The notes beneath the pieces are model-generated. The model saw only the letters and a program-made list of their open reading frames with translations, ran no database searches and was not told the DNA's origin. The position numbers and the translations under genes are program-made. A stretch of DNA of 64,000 nucleotides from Mesorhizobium sp. ES1-1 (GTDB taxonomy: Bacteria; Pseudomonadota; Alphaproteobacteria; Rhizobiales; Rhizobiaceae). Location: the NCBI RefSeq assembly GCF_020164785.1, contig NZ_JAIUGX010000006.1, forward strand, positions 1 to 64,000. The letters are read 5' to 3'. Positions 16,657 through 23,708 of this stretch are shown one piece after another (the first letter of the stretch is position 1; each line of letters begins with the position of its first letter).

Positions 16657-17148
16657 ATGGTCTCCAAACGCCTCAGCCGCGAAGCCGGTCATCGCAGAAA
16701 ATTCCTGACGATCATCGACGATACGCCGGAATGCGAGCGCGCCGTCGCCTATGCTTCGAAACGCGCGCAAAGCACCGGCGGAACGCTGGTTCTGCTCTAT
16801 GTCATCGAGCCTGATGATTTCCAGCATTGGCTGGGCGTCGAGAAGATCATGCGCGAGGAGGCGACCGCCACGGCGCGCGCCGCGCTCGACGTCTATGCCA
16901 ACAAGGTGCGCCAGAAGCTCGGGATCGAGCCGGAGATCGTGGTGCGAGAAGGCAAGCCGACGGATGAGATCCACAAGCTGATCGAGGAAGACCAGGATAT
17001 CGCCATCCTGGTGCTGGCGGCCGGCGCCGGCAAGGAAGGCCCGGGGCCGCTGGTCGGCGCCGTGGCCGGCAAGGGCGCTGCCTTCCCCATCCCGGTGACG
17101 GTGGTGCCGCAGAACCTTTCCGACGAGGAGATTGACAGCCTGGCGTGA
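16657..17148 (+). CDS. universal stress protein (UspA family)
   Basis: A single UspA-type nucleotide-binding domain. The N-terminal strand KFLTIIDDTPECERAVAYA carries the conserved acidic residue of the fold, and the C-terminal half has the phosphate-binding pattern LVLAAGAGKEGPGPLVGAVAGK. The role of such proteins varies and cannot be fixed from sequence. It follows trpS by 86 bp and precedes nfu on the same strand; this trpS-usp-nfu run is common in Rhizobiales, although nfu has its own promoter here. Confidence 0.88.
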   Translation: MVSKRLSREAGHRRKFLTIIDDTPECERAVAYASKRAQSTGGTLVLLYVIEPDDFQHWLGVEKIMREEATATARAALDVYANKVRQKLGIEPEIVVREGKPTDEIHKLIEEDQDIAILVLAAGAGKEGPGPLVGAVAGKGAAFPIPVTVVPQNLSDEEIDSLA

Positions 17149-17245
17149 CCTGCCGATCGTCAGGTGGCTGGCCGGCGCCGCTCGAAGTGCGTGGCGGAGA
17201 ACGCAAAAACATTCCGCCAGCCGAGTGTTGAGCCAATCTGTTCGC

Positions 17246-17287
17246 TTGAATGTCCGGCTGACTCGGCCTATTTAGAATTATTCCAAA
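17246..17287 (+). promoter_or_regulatory. promoter with Irr-type iron control element upstream of nfu
   Basis: TTGAAT (17246-17251) and TATTTA (17269-17274) form a sigma-70-like promoter with a 17-nt spacer. Over the -10 lies TTTAGAATTATTCCAAA (17271-17287), an inverted repeat TTTAGAA-N3-TTCCAAA differing by one base from the TTTAGAA-N3-TTCTAAA iron control element bound by Irr in Rhizobiales. An operator over the -10 would repress, as expected for an iron-sulfur gene shut down when iron is scarce. Confidence 0.75.
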
Positions 17288-17318
17288 CTGGTTGCCCCAG
17301 ACGGGCACGGAGACGGCC

Positions 17319-17888
17319 ATGTTCATCCAGACAGAATCGACGCCAAACCCGGCGACGCTGAAATTCCTGCCGGGCAAGGAAGTGCTTCTGGAAGGCACTG
17401 CGGATTTCCGCGACGCCGACGCGGCCGCCGCGGCCTCGCCGCTGGCCGGCCGGCTGTTCGAAATCCCCGGCGTCACCGGCGTATTCTTCGGCTATGATTT
17501 CATCACCGTGACCAAGGATGGTCCCGACTGGCAACATTTGAAGCCGGCTATCCTCGGCGCCATCATGGAGCATTTCATGTCCGGCGCGCCTGTCATGGCC
17601 AAGGCAGGCCCTGCCGCCGAGACAAGCCAGACCGGCGAGTTCTACGACAAGGCCGACGAGGAACTCGTGGTCACCATCAAGGAGCTGCTCGACACGCGGG
17701 TGCGCCCGGCGGTCGCCCAGGATGGCGGCGACATCACCTTCCGAGGCTTCGAGAACGGCACGGTTTTCCTGCACATGAAAGGCGCCTGCGCCGGCTGCCC
17801 GTCGTCGACGGCGACACTGAAGCACGGCATCCAGAACCTATTGCGGCATTTCGTGCCCGAGGTGCAGCAGGTCGAACAGGTCTCGTAA
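17319..17888 (+). CDS. nfuA: Nfu-type iron-sulfur cluster scaffold/carrier
   Basis: Carries and delivers Fe-S clusters to apo-enzymes. The N-terminal Nfu_N domain begins MFIQTESTPNPATLKFLPG; the C-terminal NifU-like domain (about 105-180) has the cluster-binding CAGCPSS and the preceding RPAVAQDGGDI. At 189 residues it is the standard alphaproteobacterial Nfu, distinct from the E. coli form with its degenerate A-type domain. I start at the ATG 17319, after a GGAG ribosome site; a TTG at 17292 in the same frame is less likely. The gene symbol is by analogy. Iron control is suggested by the Irr box just upstream. Confidence 0.9.
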   Translation: MFIQTESTPNPATLKFLPGKEVLLEGTADFRDADAAAAASPLAGRLFEIPGVTGVFFGYDFITVTKDGPDWQHLKPAILGAIMEHFMSGAPVMAKAGPAAETSQTGEFYDKADEELVVTIKELLDTRVRPAVAQDGGDITFRGFENGTVFLHMKGACAGCPSSTATLKHGIQNLLRHFVPEVQQVEQVS

Positions 17889-17920
17889 AGACCGTTTCCC
17901 ATCCGCTTTGCAGACAACAA

Positions 17921-17946
17921 AAAACCGGGCCAGATTGCCCGGTTTT
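17921..17946. terminator. bidirectional Rho-independent terminator
   Basis: Perfect 10-bp stem AAAACCGGGC / GCCCGGTTTT with a 6-nt loop, flanked by an A-run on the left and T-run on the right, so it can act on both strands. It lies between nfu on the plus strand and the L,D-transpeptidase gene on the minus strand, which converge here. Confidence 0.9.
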
Positions 17947-18034
17947 CTGCTTGGGACGTCCGTTGTTGCCTAGACGGTCCGCGTACGAAACTTGTCTTCC
18001 TGCCAGACCATGATCCCGCCAGGGATCTTGGTCT

Positions 18035-18652
18035 TTACATCACGATGACCTTGGCGCCGACGGAGGCGCGGTCATAAAGGTCGATGATGTCCTGGTTGAT
18101 CAGGCGGATGCAGCCGGACGACATCGCCTTGCCGATGGAATTCCATTCCGGGCTGCCGTGCAGGCGGTAGCCCATGTCGCCGCCCTTGTTGAACAGATAG
18201 AGCGCGCGGGCGCCAAGCGGGTTGTGCAGCCCAGGCTCCATGCCATCGGCGTACTGGGCCAGTTCGGGCTGGCGCTTGATCATCTCGCGCGGCGGCGTCC
18301 AGGTCGGCCATTCGCGCTTGAGCGCGATGTGGGCAGTACCATGCCATTCGAAGCCCTCGCGGCCGACGCCGATGCCGTAGCGGATCGCGCGGCCGTCGCC
18401 CTCGATGAAGTAGAGGAACTTATTCTGCGTATCGACGATGATCGTGCCGGGTCGCTCGTTGCTGTCGTAGTTCACTTCCTGCCGATGGTATTTCATCGGC
18501 ACCTTCTCGATCGGAATGCGCGGAAGCTGGTAGCCGGCGTCGTTGACCGCGGCGTAGTCGTTGGTGAACAACTGCGAGCCGACTGTGCTGCAACCGGCAA
18601 TAGCAGAGGACAGCGCCAGGGCGGCGACAATAGCAAACGACTTCATGCGCAT
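18035..18652 (-). CDS. L,D-transpeptidase lipoprotein (YkuD/ErfK family)
   Basis: Forms 3-3 cross-links in peptidoglycan or attaches proteins to it in the periplasm. The start MRMKSFAIVAALALSSAIAGC is a lipoprotein signal with a lipobox ending in Cys at about residue 20. The YkuD domain spans roughly 60-205, with the active-site pattern HGSPEW...MSSGCIRL containing the catalytic His and Cys. Two ATGs (18652 and 18646) precede the signal; the frame is open to 18685. The gene is divergent from cueR and convergent with nfu. Confidence 0.92.
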   Translation of the reverse strand: MRMKSFAIVAALALSSAIAGCSTVGSQLFTNDYAAVNDAGYQLPRIPIEKVPMKYHRQEVNYDSNERPGTIIVDTQNKFLYFIEGDGRAIRYGIGVGREGFEWHGTAHIALKREWPTWTPPREMIKRQPELAQYADGMEPGLHNPLGARALYLFNKGGDMGYRLHGSPEWNSIGKAMSSGCIRLINQDIIDLYDRASVGAKVIVM

Positions 18653-18873
18653 GTGGTGATCCGATGCCCGTCCAACCAGCGGCACGAGTCGGCCGCTTTC
18701 TCGCCGACATTCATGCTGTCATTTGCTTTGCTTGCCAAGCGCACGATGCCTATATGTGGGAACTGACGCGCGGGTAAGCGGATCACTATGGCATTTCGGC
18801 AACAGGCCTCACAGGATTGTGAAGTAAATTCAATGGCCCAAGCGCACCACATGCCTGAAAAGGGGAATGCGCC

Positions 18874-19290
18874 GTGAATGTCGGTGATGCAGCCAAGCGC
18901 TCAGGCCTGCCGGCCAAGACTATCCGCTACTATGAAGAGATCGGGCTGATCAGCCCTCGCCGCGCCGACAATGGCTACCGCGACTATTCCAGCGACGACA
19001 TCCACCGGCTGGCCTTCCTGCGGCGGGCCCGCAATCTCGGCTTTTCCATCGACGATTGCCGCCAGCTGATGGCGCTCTACCAGGACCGAAGCCGCGCCAG
19101 CCACGATGTGCGCGAGATCGCCGCCGCCCATGTCAAGGCGATCGAGGACAAGGTACGCGAACTGCAGTCTATGCGCTCGACCCTGCGCACACTGATCGAC
19201 GCCTGCCATGGCGACCAGCGTCCGGACTGCCCGATCCTCGACGACATGGCGGGAGCAGAGCCGTCCGCCGGCCTTACCGCGCAAGCCTGA
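18874..19290 (+). CDS. cueR: CueR-type copper-responsive MerR regulator
   Basis: A MerR-family transcription factor. The winged helix begins MNVGDAAKRSGLPAKTIRYYEEIGLI and is followed by the dimerisation helix. The metal loop has two cysteines seven residues apart (CHGDQRPDC), matching the Cu(I)/Ag(I)/Au(I)-binding loop of CueR. Translation starts at a GTG with AGGGGA eight bases upstream. No copper gene lies next to it; its likely target is the operator at 9887-9917, 9 kb away. Regulators of this type usually activate copA when Cu(I) rises. Confidence 0.9.
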   Translation: MNVGDAAKRSGLPAKTIRYYEEIGLISPRRADNGYRDYSSDDIHRLAFLRRARNLGFSIDDCRQLMALYQDRSRASHDVREIAAAHVKAIEDKVRELQSMRSTLRTLIDACHGDQRPDCPILDDMAGAEPSAGLTAQA

Positions 19291-19690
19291 CCGGTTTCGC
19301 TTTAGCCGAGACCTTCACCGGTTTTGCGACGAAACTAATCTGATGCCCTTCCGTTATATTAGCGCTGGCTTGCCTCCGAGCGGACGCTTGGAACGCAGAT
19401 GCCGGCAGGGATCAGTGCCTGCGCGCAGATGGAATTGCCTTGAAGAAACCGCCTCTGCTACGAACGGCGCTGGAATATCTGTTACTGGTAGCCTTGATTG
19501 GGATGACTGCCTGGCTGGGCCTTTCGCATTCGCCTTGGCAATAAATGGCTGAGCAGCGTCCAGGGCGGCGCCGTTCGGCTACCGGGCGATGTCGCCGGAC
19601 GCTCAAGTTCGGCCGCCGAACTCCATCACAAGACGAACCGCACCGCAGAAACAGGTTCAAACCGTGAACAGAATCTGGCATGCTGCCGGC
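19291..19690. other. 400-bp stretch between cueR and mmcB
   Basis: No conserved protein is seen here. The only candidate is the 34-residue hydrophobic peptide at 19440-19544, listed separately. An in-frame GTG at 19664 could lengthen mmcB. No repeat, operator or clear terminator was recognised. Confidence 0.4.
19440..19544 (+). CDS. possible 34-residue membrane peptide
   Basis: A TTG-initiated frame encodes KKPPLLRTALEYLLLVALIG followed by MTAWLGLSHSPWQ and a TAA stop. The product would have a basic N-terminus and one membrane-spanning helix, the usual layout of small inner-membrane proteins. Against it: a weak start codon, no convincing ribosome site, and no known relative that I recall. 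Weakly supported. Confidence 0.2.
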   Translation: MKKPPLLRTALEYLLLVALIGMTAWLGLSHSPWQ

Positions 19691-20191
19691 ATGCCAATCG
19701 TGTCTCCGATTCCCTTGAACCCGCTCATCGACGGTCGTCAGTCCGAGCGCGCCATGCTGGTGCGGCGCGGGGTGCAGCGGCTGTTGCGGGAGATGGGCGC
19801 GCATGTGCTGCCGGAGTTGTCGCTAGCCACCGGGCGCCGCGCCGACCTTGTCGCGCTGACCCGTCAGGGCGACATCTGGATCATCGAGATCAAGTCGTCG
19901 ATCGAGGATTTCCGGGTCGACCGAAAATGGCCCGACTATCGGCTGCATTCGGACCGCTTCTTCTTCGCCACGCATCCCGGCGTGCCTTCGGATATCTTTC
20001 CGCAGGAATGCGGCTTCATCCTTTCCGACGGCTACGGCGCCGAGATCATGCGCGACGCGCCCGAGCACCGCATGGCGGCGGCGACGCGCAAGGCGCTGAT
20101 GCTGCGCATTGCGCGCGCCGGCGCTTCGCGGTTGCTGGCGGCGGAACTCGCCGGTGTGTCGGTCCCGGCGTCGGACGGCGAGAGCGAGTAG
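19691..20191 (+). CDS. mmcB: MmcB family DNA repair protein
   Basis: A PD-(D/E)XK nuclease-fold protein, the alphaproteobacterial family found in the DNA-damage response and named MmcB in Caulobacter. The core pattern is GRRADLVALTRQGDIWIIEIKSS, which supplies the Asp and the Glu-x-Lys of the nuclease centre, near residues 50-75. Length from 19691 is 166 residues; a GTG at 19664 would add 9. It ends 4 bp before the stop of the convergent nhaA. I saw no LexA box upstream. Confidence 0.8.
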   Translation: MPIVSPIPLNPLIDGRQSERAMLVRRGVQRLLREMGAHVLPELSLATGRRADLVALTRQGDIWIIEIKSSIEDFRVDRKWPDYRLHSDRFFFATHPGVPSDIFPQECGFILSDGYGAEIMRDAPEHRMAAATRKALMLRIARAGASRLLAAELAGVSVPASDGESE

Positions 20192-20195
20192 CGCG

Positions 20196-21392
20196 CTACT
20201 CTTCCGCTTTGTCCGTACCGGTTGCGACAGGCGCCATCAGCAGCACCACGGCGCCGAGGATGGCGGCGATGAAGGAGCCGGCGAGGATGCCGACCTTGAC
20301 AGCATCCTGGAGAGCGACGTCGCCTGCGAAGGCGAGCAGGCCGATGAACAGGCTCATGGTGAAACCGATGCCGCAGAGCAGCGAGATGCCGACCATGTGC
20401 GACCATGTGGCATTGGCCGGCAGGTCGGCGAGACCGAACCGTATGGCGAGGGCAGAGGAGCCGAACACGCCGACCAGCTTGCCGACGACGAGGCCGGCGG
20501 CAACGCCTAGAGTCAGCGGCTCCACCAGTGCGCTAGGGCTGAGGCCGGCGAGCGAGACGCCGGCATTGGCAAAGCCGAAGATCGGGATAACGACGAAGGG
20601 CACGATCTTGTGCAGGCCATGCTCGAGCCGGTGCAGCGGCGAGCGATCGAGATCATGGCCCGTACCCGCGGTGCGCTGGAGCGGGATGGTCAGCGCCAGG
20701 GCGACGCCGGCAAGTGTCGCGTGGACGCCGGATTTCAGCACCAGCACCCAAAGCACGACCCCAAGCACGAGATAGGGCAGAAGCGTCATCACCCGCATGC
20801 GGTTGAGCAGGGCAAGCAGGGCGATGACGACAAAGGCCGCGCCGAGATAGGCCAGTGACAGGCCGTTCGTATAGAAGATGGCGATGATGATGACGGCGCC
20901 GAGATCATCGATGATGGCCAGCGCCGTGAGGAAGATTTTCAAAGAGGCCGGCACGCGGCTCCCGAGCAGCGACAGAACGCCGAGCGCGAAGGCGATGTCG
21001 GTGGCGGTGGGAATGGCCCAACCGGAAAGCGCGGCGGTATTGCCCCGATTGATGGCGACGTAGACCAGTGCTGGAACCAGCATGCCGCCGGCGGCGGCGA
21101 TCCCCGGCAATGCGCGCCTTGACCAGGACGACAGCTGGCCGTCCAGCATCTCGCGCTTGATCTCGAGCCCGACGAGCAGAAAGAACACGGCCATCAGCCC
21201 GTCATTGATCCAGTGCGAGACCGACAGCGGACCGAGATAGGCATGCAGGGCGGTGAAATAGGTCTCTGCCAGCGGCGAGTTGGCGACGATCAGTGCAAGG
21301 GCAGCAGCCGCCATAAGGATGATGCCCCCGGCAGCCTCGCCGTCGAGGAATGCGCGCAGGACGGAAACCGGCCGCTGCTTCAGGTCCTGCAT
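20196..21392 (-). CDS. nhaA: Na+/H+ antiporter NhaA
   Basis: Exchanges cytoplasmic sodium for external protons, maintaining pH and salt balance. About 12 membrane segments are visible. The family motifs are present: [19 protein letters not shown], then [13 protein letters not shown], and [19 protein letters not shown], whose paired Asp residues are the ion-binding site. Start is at 21392, where GGAGG lies 4 nt upstream of the ATG; the frame is open to 21413 but that codon precedes the ribosome site. Length 398 residues. Confidence 0.96.
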   Translation of the reverse strand: MQDLKQRPVSVLRAFLDGEAAGGIILMAAAALALIVANSPLAETYFTALHAYLGPLSVSHWINDGLMAVFFLLVGLEIKREMLDGQLSSWSRRALPGIAAAGGMLVPALVYVAINRGNTAALSGWAIPTATDIAFALGVLSLLGSRVPASLKIFLTALAIIDDLGAVIIIAIFYTNGLSLAYLGAAFVVIALLALLNRMRVMTLLPYLVLGVVLWVLVLKSGVHATLAGVALALTIPLQRTAGTGHDLDRSPLHRLEHGLHKIVPFVVIPIFGFANAGVSLAGLSPSALVEPLTLGVAAGLVVGKLVGVFGSSALAIRFGLADLPANATWSHMVGISLLCGIGFTMSLFIGLLAFAGDVALQDAVKVGILAGSFIAAILGAVVLLMAPVATGTDKAEE

Positions 21393-21456
21393 GTCGCCTC
21401 CGTTAAGATGCAAATTCCGACTTTGCCCGATTAGTCTCTCTTACAAGCGTTTGCGC

Positions 21457-21626
21457 TGCCCCTCACCTGCCTGCCGGCATCCTCTCCCCGTAAGTGACGG
21501 GGAGAGGGACGCTCTTGCCGGCAGTTTGGCCAATCAGCAGCGTTTCAGGTGAACGCCGAAATTGCGGCCAGCCCCCTTCTCCCCCCACACTATACGCGAG
21601 AAGTGCCCGGCAGGGCGATGAGGGGC
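21457..21626. repeat. rhizobial-type intergenic palindromic mosaic repeat
   Basis: Two palindromic units in opposite orientation. The first is nested: CTGCCGGCA (21471-21479) pairs with TGCCGGCAG (21516-21524), and inside it CCTCTCCCCGT pairs with ACGGGGAGAGG (11 bp, 5-nt loop, 21481-21507). The second has CTTCTC (21576-21581) and GAGAAG (21598-21603), then CCCGGCAGGGCGATGAGGGGC. Such CCCCTCA...CTGCCGGCA...CTCCCC units are scattered between genes in Mesorhizobium and relatives. It lies between nhaA and actR. Confidence 0.75.
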
Positions 21627-21702
21627 GGCGCCGACTTCTCCAACGGAATGCTCCGCCATAGAGAAACTGGTTCGAAGCAATTGCTCCGCGTTTTTGGCGA
21701 TC

Positions 21703-22266
21703 CTAGCGCGGGGCGCGCTTGGCCAGGATGCGCTGTAGGGTGCGGCGATGCATGTTAAGCCGGCGCGCTGTTTCGGAAACGTTTCGCTCGCACATTTCGT
21801 ATACCCGCTGGATGTGCTCCCAGCGGACGCGATCGGCTGACATCGGGTTTTCCGGCGGCGCGGCGCGCTCGCCTGCCGTGCGGGTGAGTGCTGCGAAGAC
21901 GTCATCGGCGTCGGCCGGCTTGGACAGATAGTCGACCGCCCCCAGTTTCACGGCGGTCACCGCCGTGGCGATATTGCCGTAGCCGGTCAGGATGATGGTG
22001 CGCGAGTCGTCGCGCTTCTCACGGATGGCGGCGACCACGTCGAGGCCGTTGCCGTCCCCCAGGCGCATGTCGACCACGGCGTAGGCGGGCGGATTGGAGC
22101 GCGCCTTGGCGACCGCCTCCTCGACGCTCTCTGCCGTCTCCACCACGAAGCCCCGCGCTTCCATGGCGCGGGCCAGGCGCGTCAGGAACGGCTTGTCGTC
22201 ATCGACGAGGAGCAACGAGGTGTCGTCGCCTTCGACCATTGCGCCAATATGTTCTTCGCCAGTCAT
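21703..22266 (-). CDS. actR: redox response regulator ActR (RegA/PrrA family)
   Basis: DNA-binding response regulator controlling redox, nitrogen and carbon genes in alphaproteobacteria. The receiver domain (about 15-130) has the acidic pair in LLLVDDDKPF, the phosphorylated Asp in YAVVDMRLGDGNG and the Lys of DYLSKPAD. The C-terminal Fis-like helix-turn-helix is VSETARRLNMHRRTLQRILAKR, highly conserved in RegA/ActR. From the ATG at 22266 it has 187 residues, the family length; the frame is open to 22344. It follows actS on the same strand, an operon common in rhizobia. Confidence 0.94.
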   Translation of the reverse strand: MTGEEHIGAMVEGDDTSLLLVDDDKPFLTRLARAMEARGFVVETAESVEEAVAKARSNPPAYAVVDMRLGDGNGLDVVAAIREKRDDSRTIILTGYGNIATAVTAVKLGAVDYLSKPADADDVFAALTRTAGERAAPPENPMSADRVRWEHIQRVYEMCERNVSETARRLNMHRRTLQRILAKRAPR

Positions 22267-22350
22267 AATGTTTGAAATTCCTGCTGCCTTAATTTTACGC
22301 AAATAGGCTTCCGTGCCTTCATTGTCCAATTTTAAGAGCTTCAAACGTCA

Positions 22351-23682
22351 TCAGGCGGTGTCGAACATACTGGCGGATGTCACTTCCGGATTGAGGAAGA
22401 CGCTGCGCGGCCAGGATATGTTGACCACGGCGCCCTCGCCCAGGCCGCTCGAATTCCGAAAATCGAGCGTGGCACCCGAGCGTTCGAGCAGCGTCTTGGC
22501 GATGAACAGGCCGAGGCCGAGGCCACCTCCGGCCTCGTTGCCCTGTCGCGTCGACATATAGGGCTCGCCGATGCGGTCGATGATCTCGGCGGGGAAACCG
22601 GGTCCGTCGTCGATGATCGAGAAGCTCACGGTGGCCTCGTCCCAACTCCAGCGGACGCTGACGCTCTCGCGGGCGAAATCGACCGCGTTCTCGACCAGAT
22701 TGCCGAGGCCGTAGATGACGCCGGGGTTGCGACGTCCGACCGGTTCAGCCCCCTTACGCTCGCCGGGACGAAGCTTGATCGAGATGCCGAAATCGCGATG
22801 CGGGGCGGTGACCTCCTCGACCAGCGAGGTCAGCGGCAGGCGCGAGAGATGCGCCTCGCCCTCGGACGACAGGCTCGTCAGGCGCTTGAGAATTTCCCGG
22901 CAGCGTTCGCTCTGCGAACGAAGCAGGGTCACATCCTCGCCATAGACCGGGTCCTTGCCGAGCGCCCTTTCCATCTCCTTGGCGACAAGGGCGATGGTGG
23001 CCAGCGGCGTGCCGAGTTCATGCGCGGCGGCCGCGGCAAGTCCATCGAGCGCCGAAAGATGCTGCTCGCGTTGCAGTACGAGTTCGGTGGCGGCAAGCGC
23101 GTTGGCCAGAAGCCTCGCCTCGGCCGCAACGCGGAAGGCGTACATGGCGGTGAAGGCGATCGAGGAGAGCACCGCCATCCATAGGCCGGCGACATAGATA
23201 AAGGGCATCTCCAGGGGCGCACCGTCATACCAGGGCAGCGGCAGATGGATAAACACCAGCAGGGTTGCGGCCGACATCACCAGCACGCCGAGAATGGCGG
23301 TCAGGCGCAGCGGCAGGGACGTCGCCGAAATGACGACAGGCACGGTCATCAGCAGCGCGAATGGATTGGTGAGGCCGCCGGTTATGTAGAGCAGGCCGGC
23401 AAGCTGCAGGCTGTCGAAGACGAGAATGCCGAAGGCCGCAAAGGGGGTGAGCCGGTGCGCCGCGGGAAAGCGGAAGGCGAGAAACAGGTTCATCCAGGCC
23501 GAGCAGGCGATCAGCGCGAAGCAGAGGCTGACCGGGAGCGGAAACTTCAGACCATAGGCGACAAAGACGACCGTCACGCTCTGGCCGACAATGGCGAGCC
23601 AGCGCAGCCGGATCAGCGTGTTTAGCCGCAGCCTCTGGCTCTGCTGGAAGTCGGGAGAACGCAAAACGTTGATCATGGCCAT
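22351..23682 (-). CDS. actS: redox sensor histidine kinase ActS (RegB/PrrB family)
   Basis: Membrane kinase that reports the redox state of the quinone pool to ActR. Six hydrophobic segments fill the first 190 residues, with the quinone-binding loop GGLTNPFALLM near 100-110. The H-box is AAAAHELGTPLATIALVA, with the phosphorylated His, and the redox-active cysteine is in RSQSERCREILKRL. The ATPase domain has NLVENAVDFA, DDGPGFP and GGGLGLGLFIAKTLL. Length is 443 residues. It is transcribed ahead of actR. Confidence 0.95.
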   Translation of the reverse strand: MAMINVLRSPDFQQSQRLRLNTLIRLRWLAIVGQSVTVVFVAYGLKFPLPVSLCFALIACSAWMNLFLAFRFPAAHRLTPFAAFGILVFDSLQLAGLLYITGGLTNPFALLMTVPVVISATSLPLRLTAILGVLVMSAATLLVFIHLPLPWYDGAPLEMPFIYVAGLWMAVLSSIAFTAMYAFRVAAEARLLANALAATELVLQREQHLSALDGLAAAAAHELGTPLATIALVAKEMERALGKDPVYGEDVTLLRSQSERCREILKRLTSLSSEGEAHLSRLPLTSLVEEVTAPHRDFGISIKLRPGERKGAEPVGRRNPGVIYGLGNLVENAVDFARESVSVRWSWDEATVSFSIIDDGPGFPAEIIDRIGEPYMSTRQGNEAGGGLGLGLFIAKTLLERSGATLDFRNSSGLGEGAVVNISWPRSVFLNPEVTSASMFDTA

Positions 23683-23708
23683 GGATTACAGCCGCGGAGG
23701 CCGAAGCG

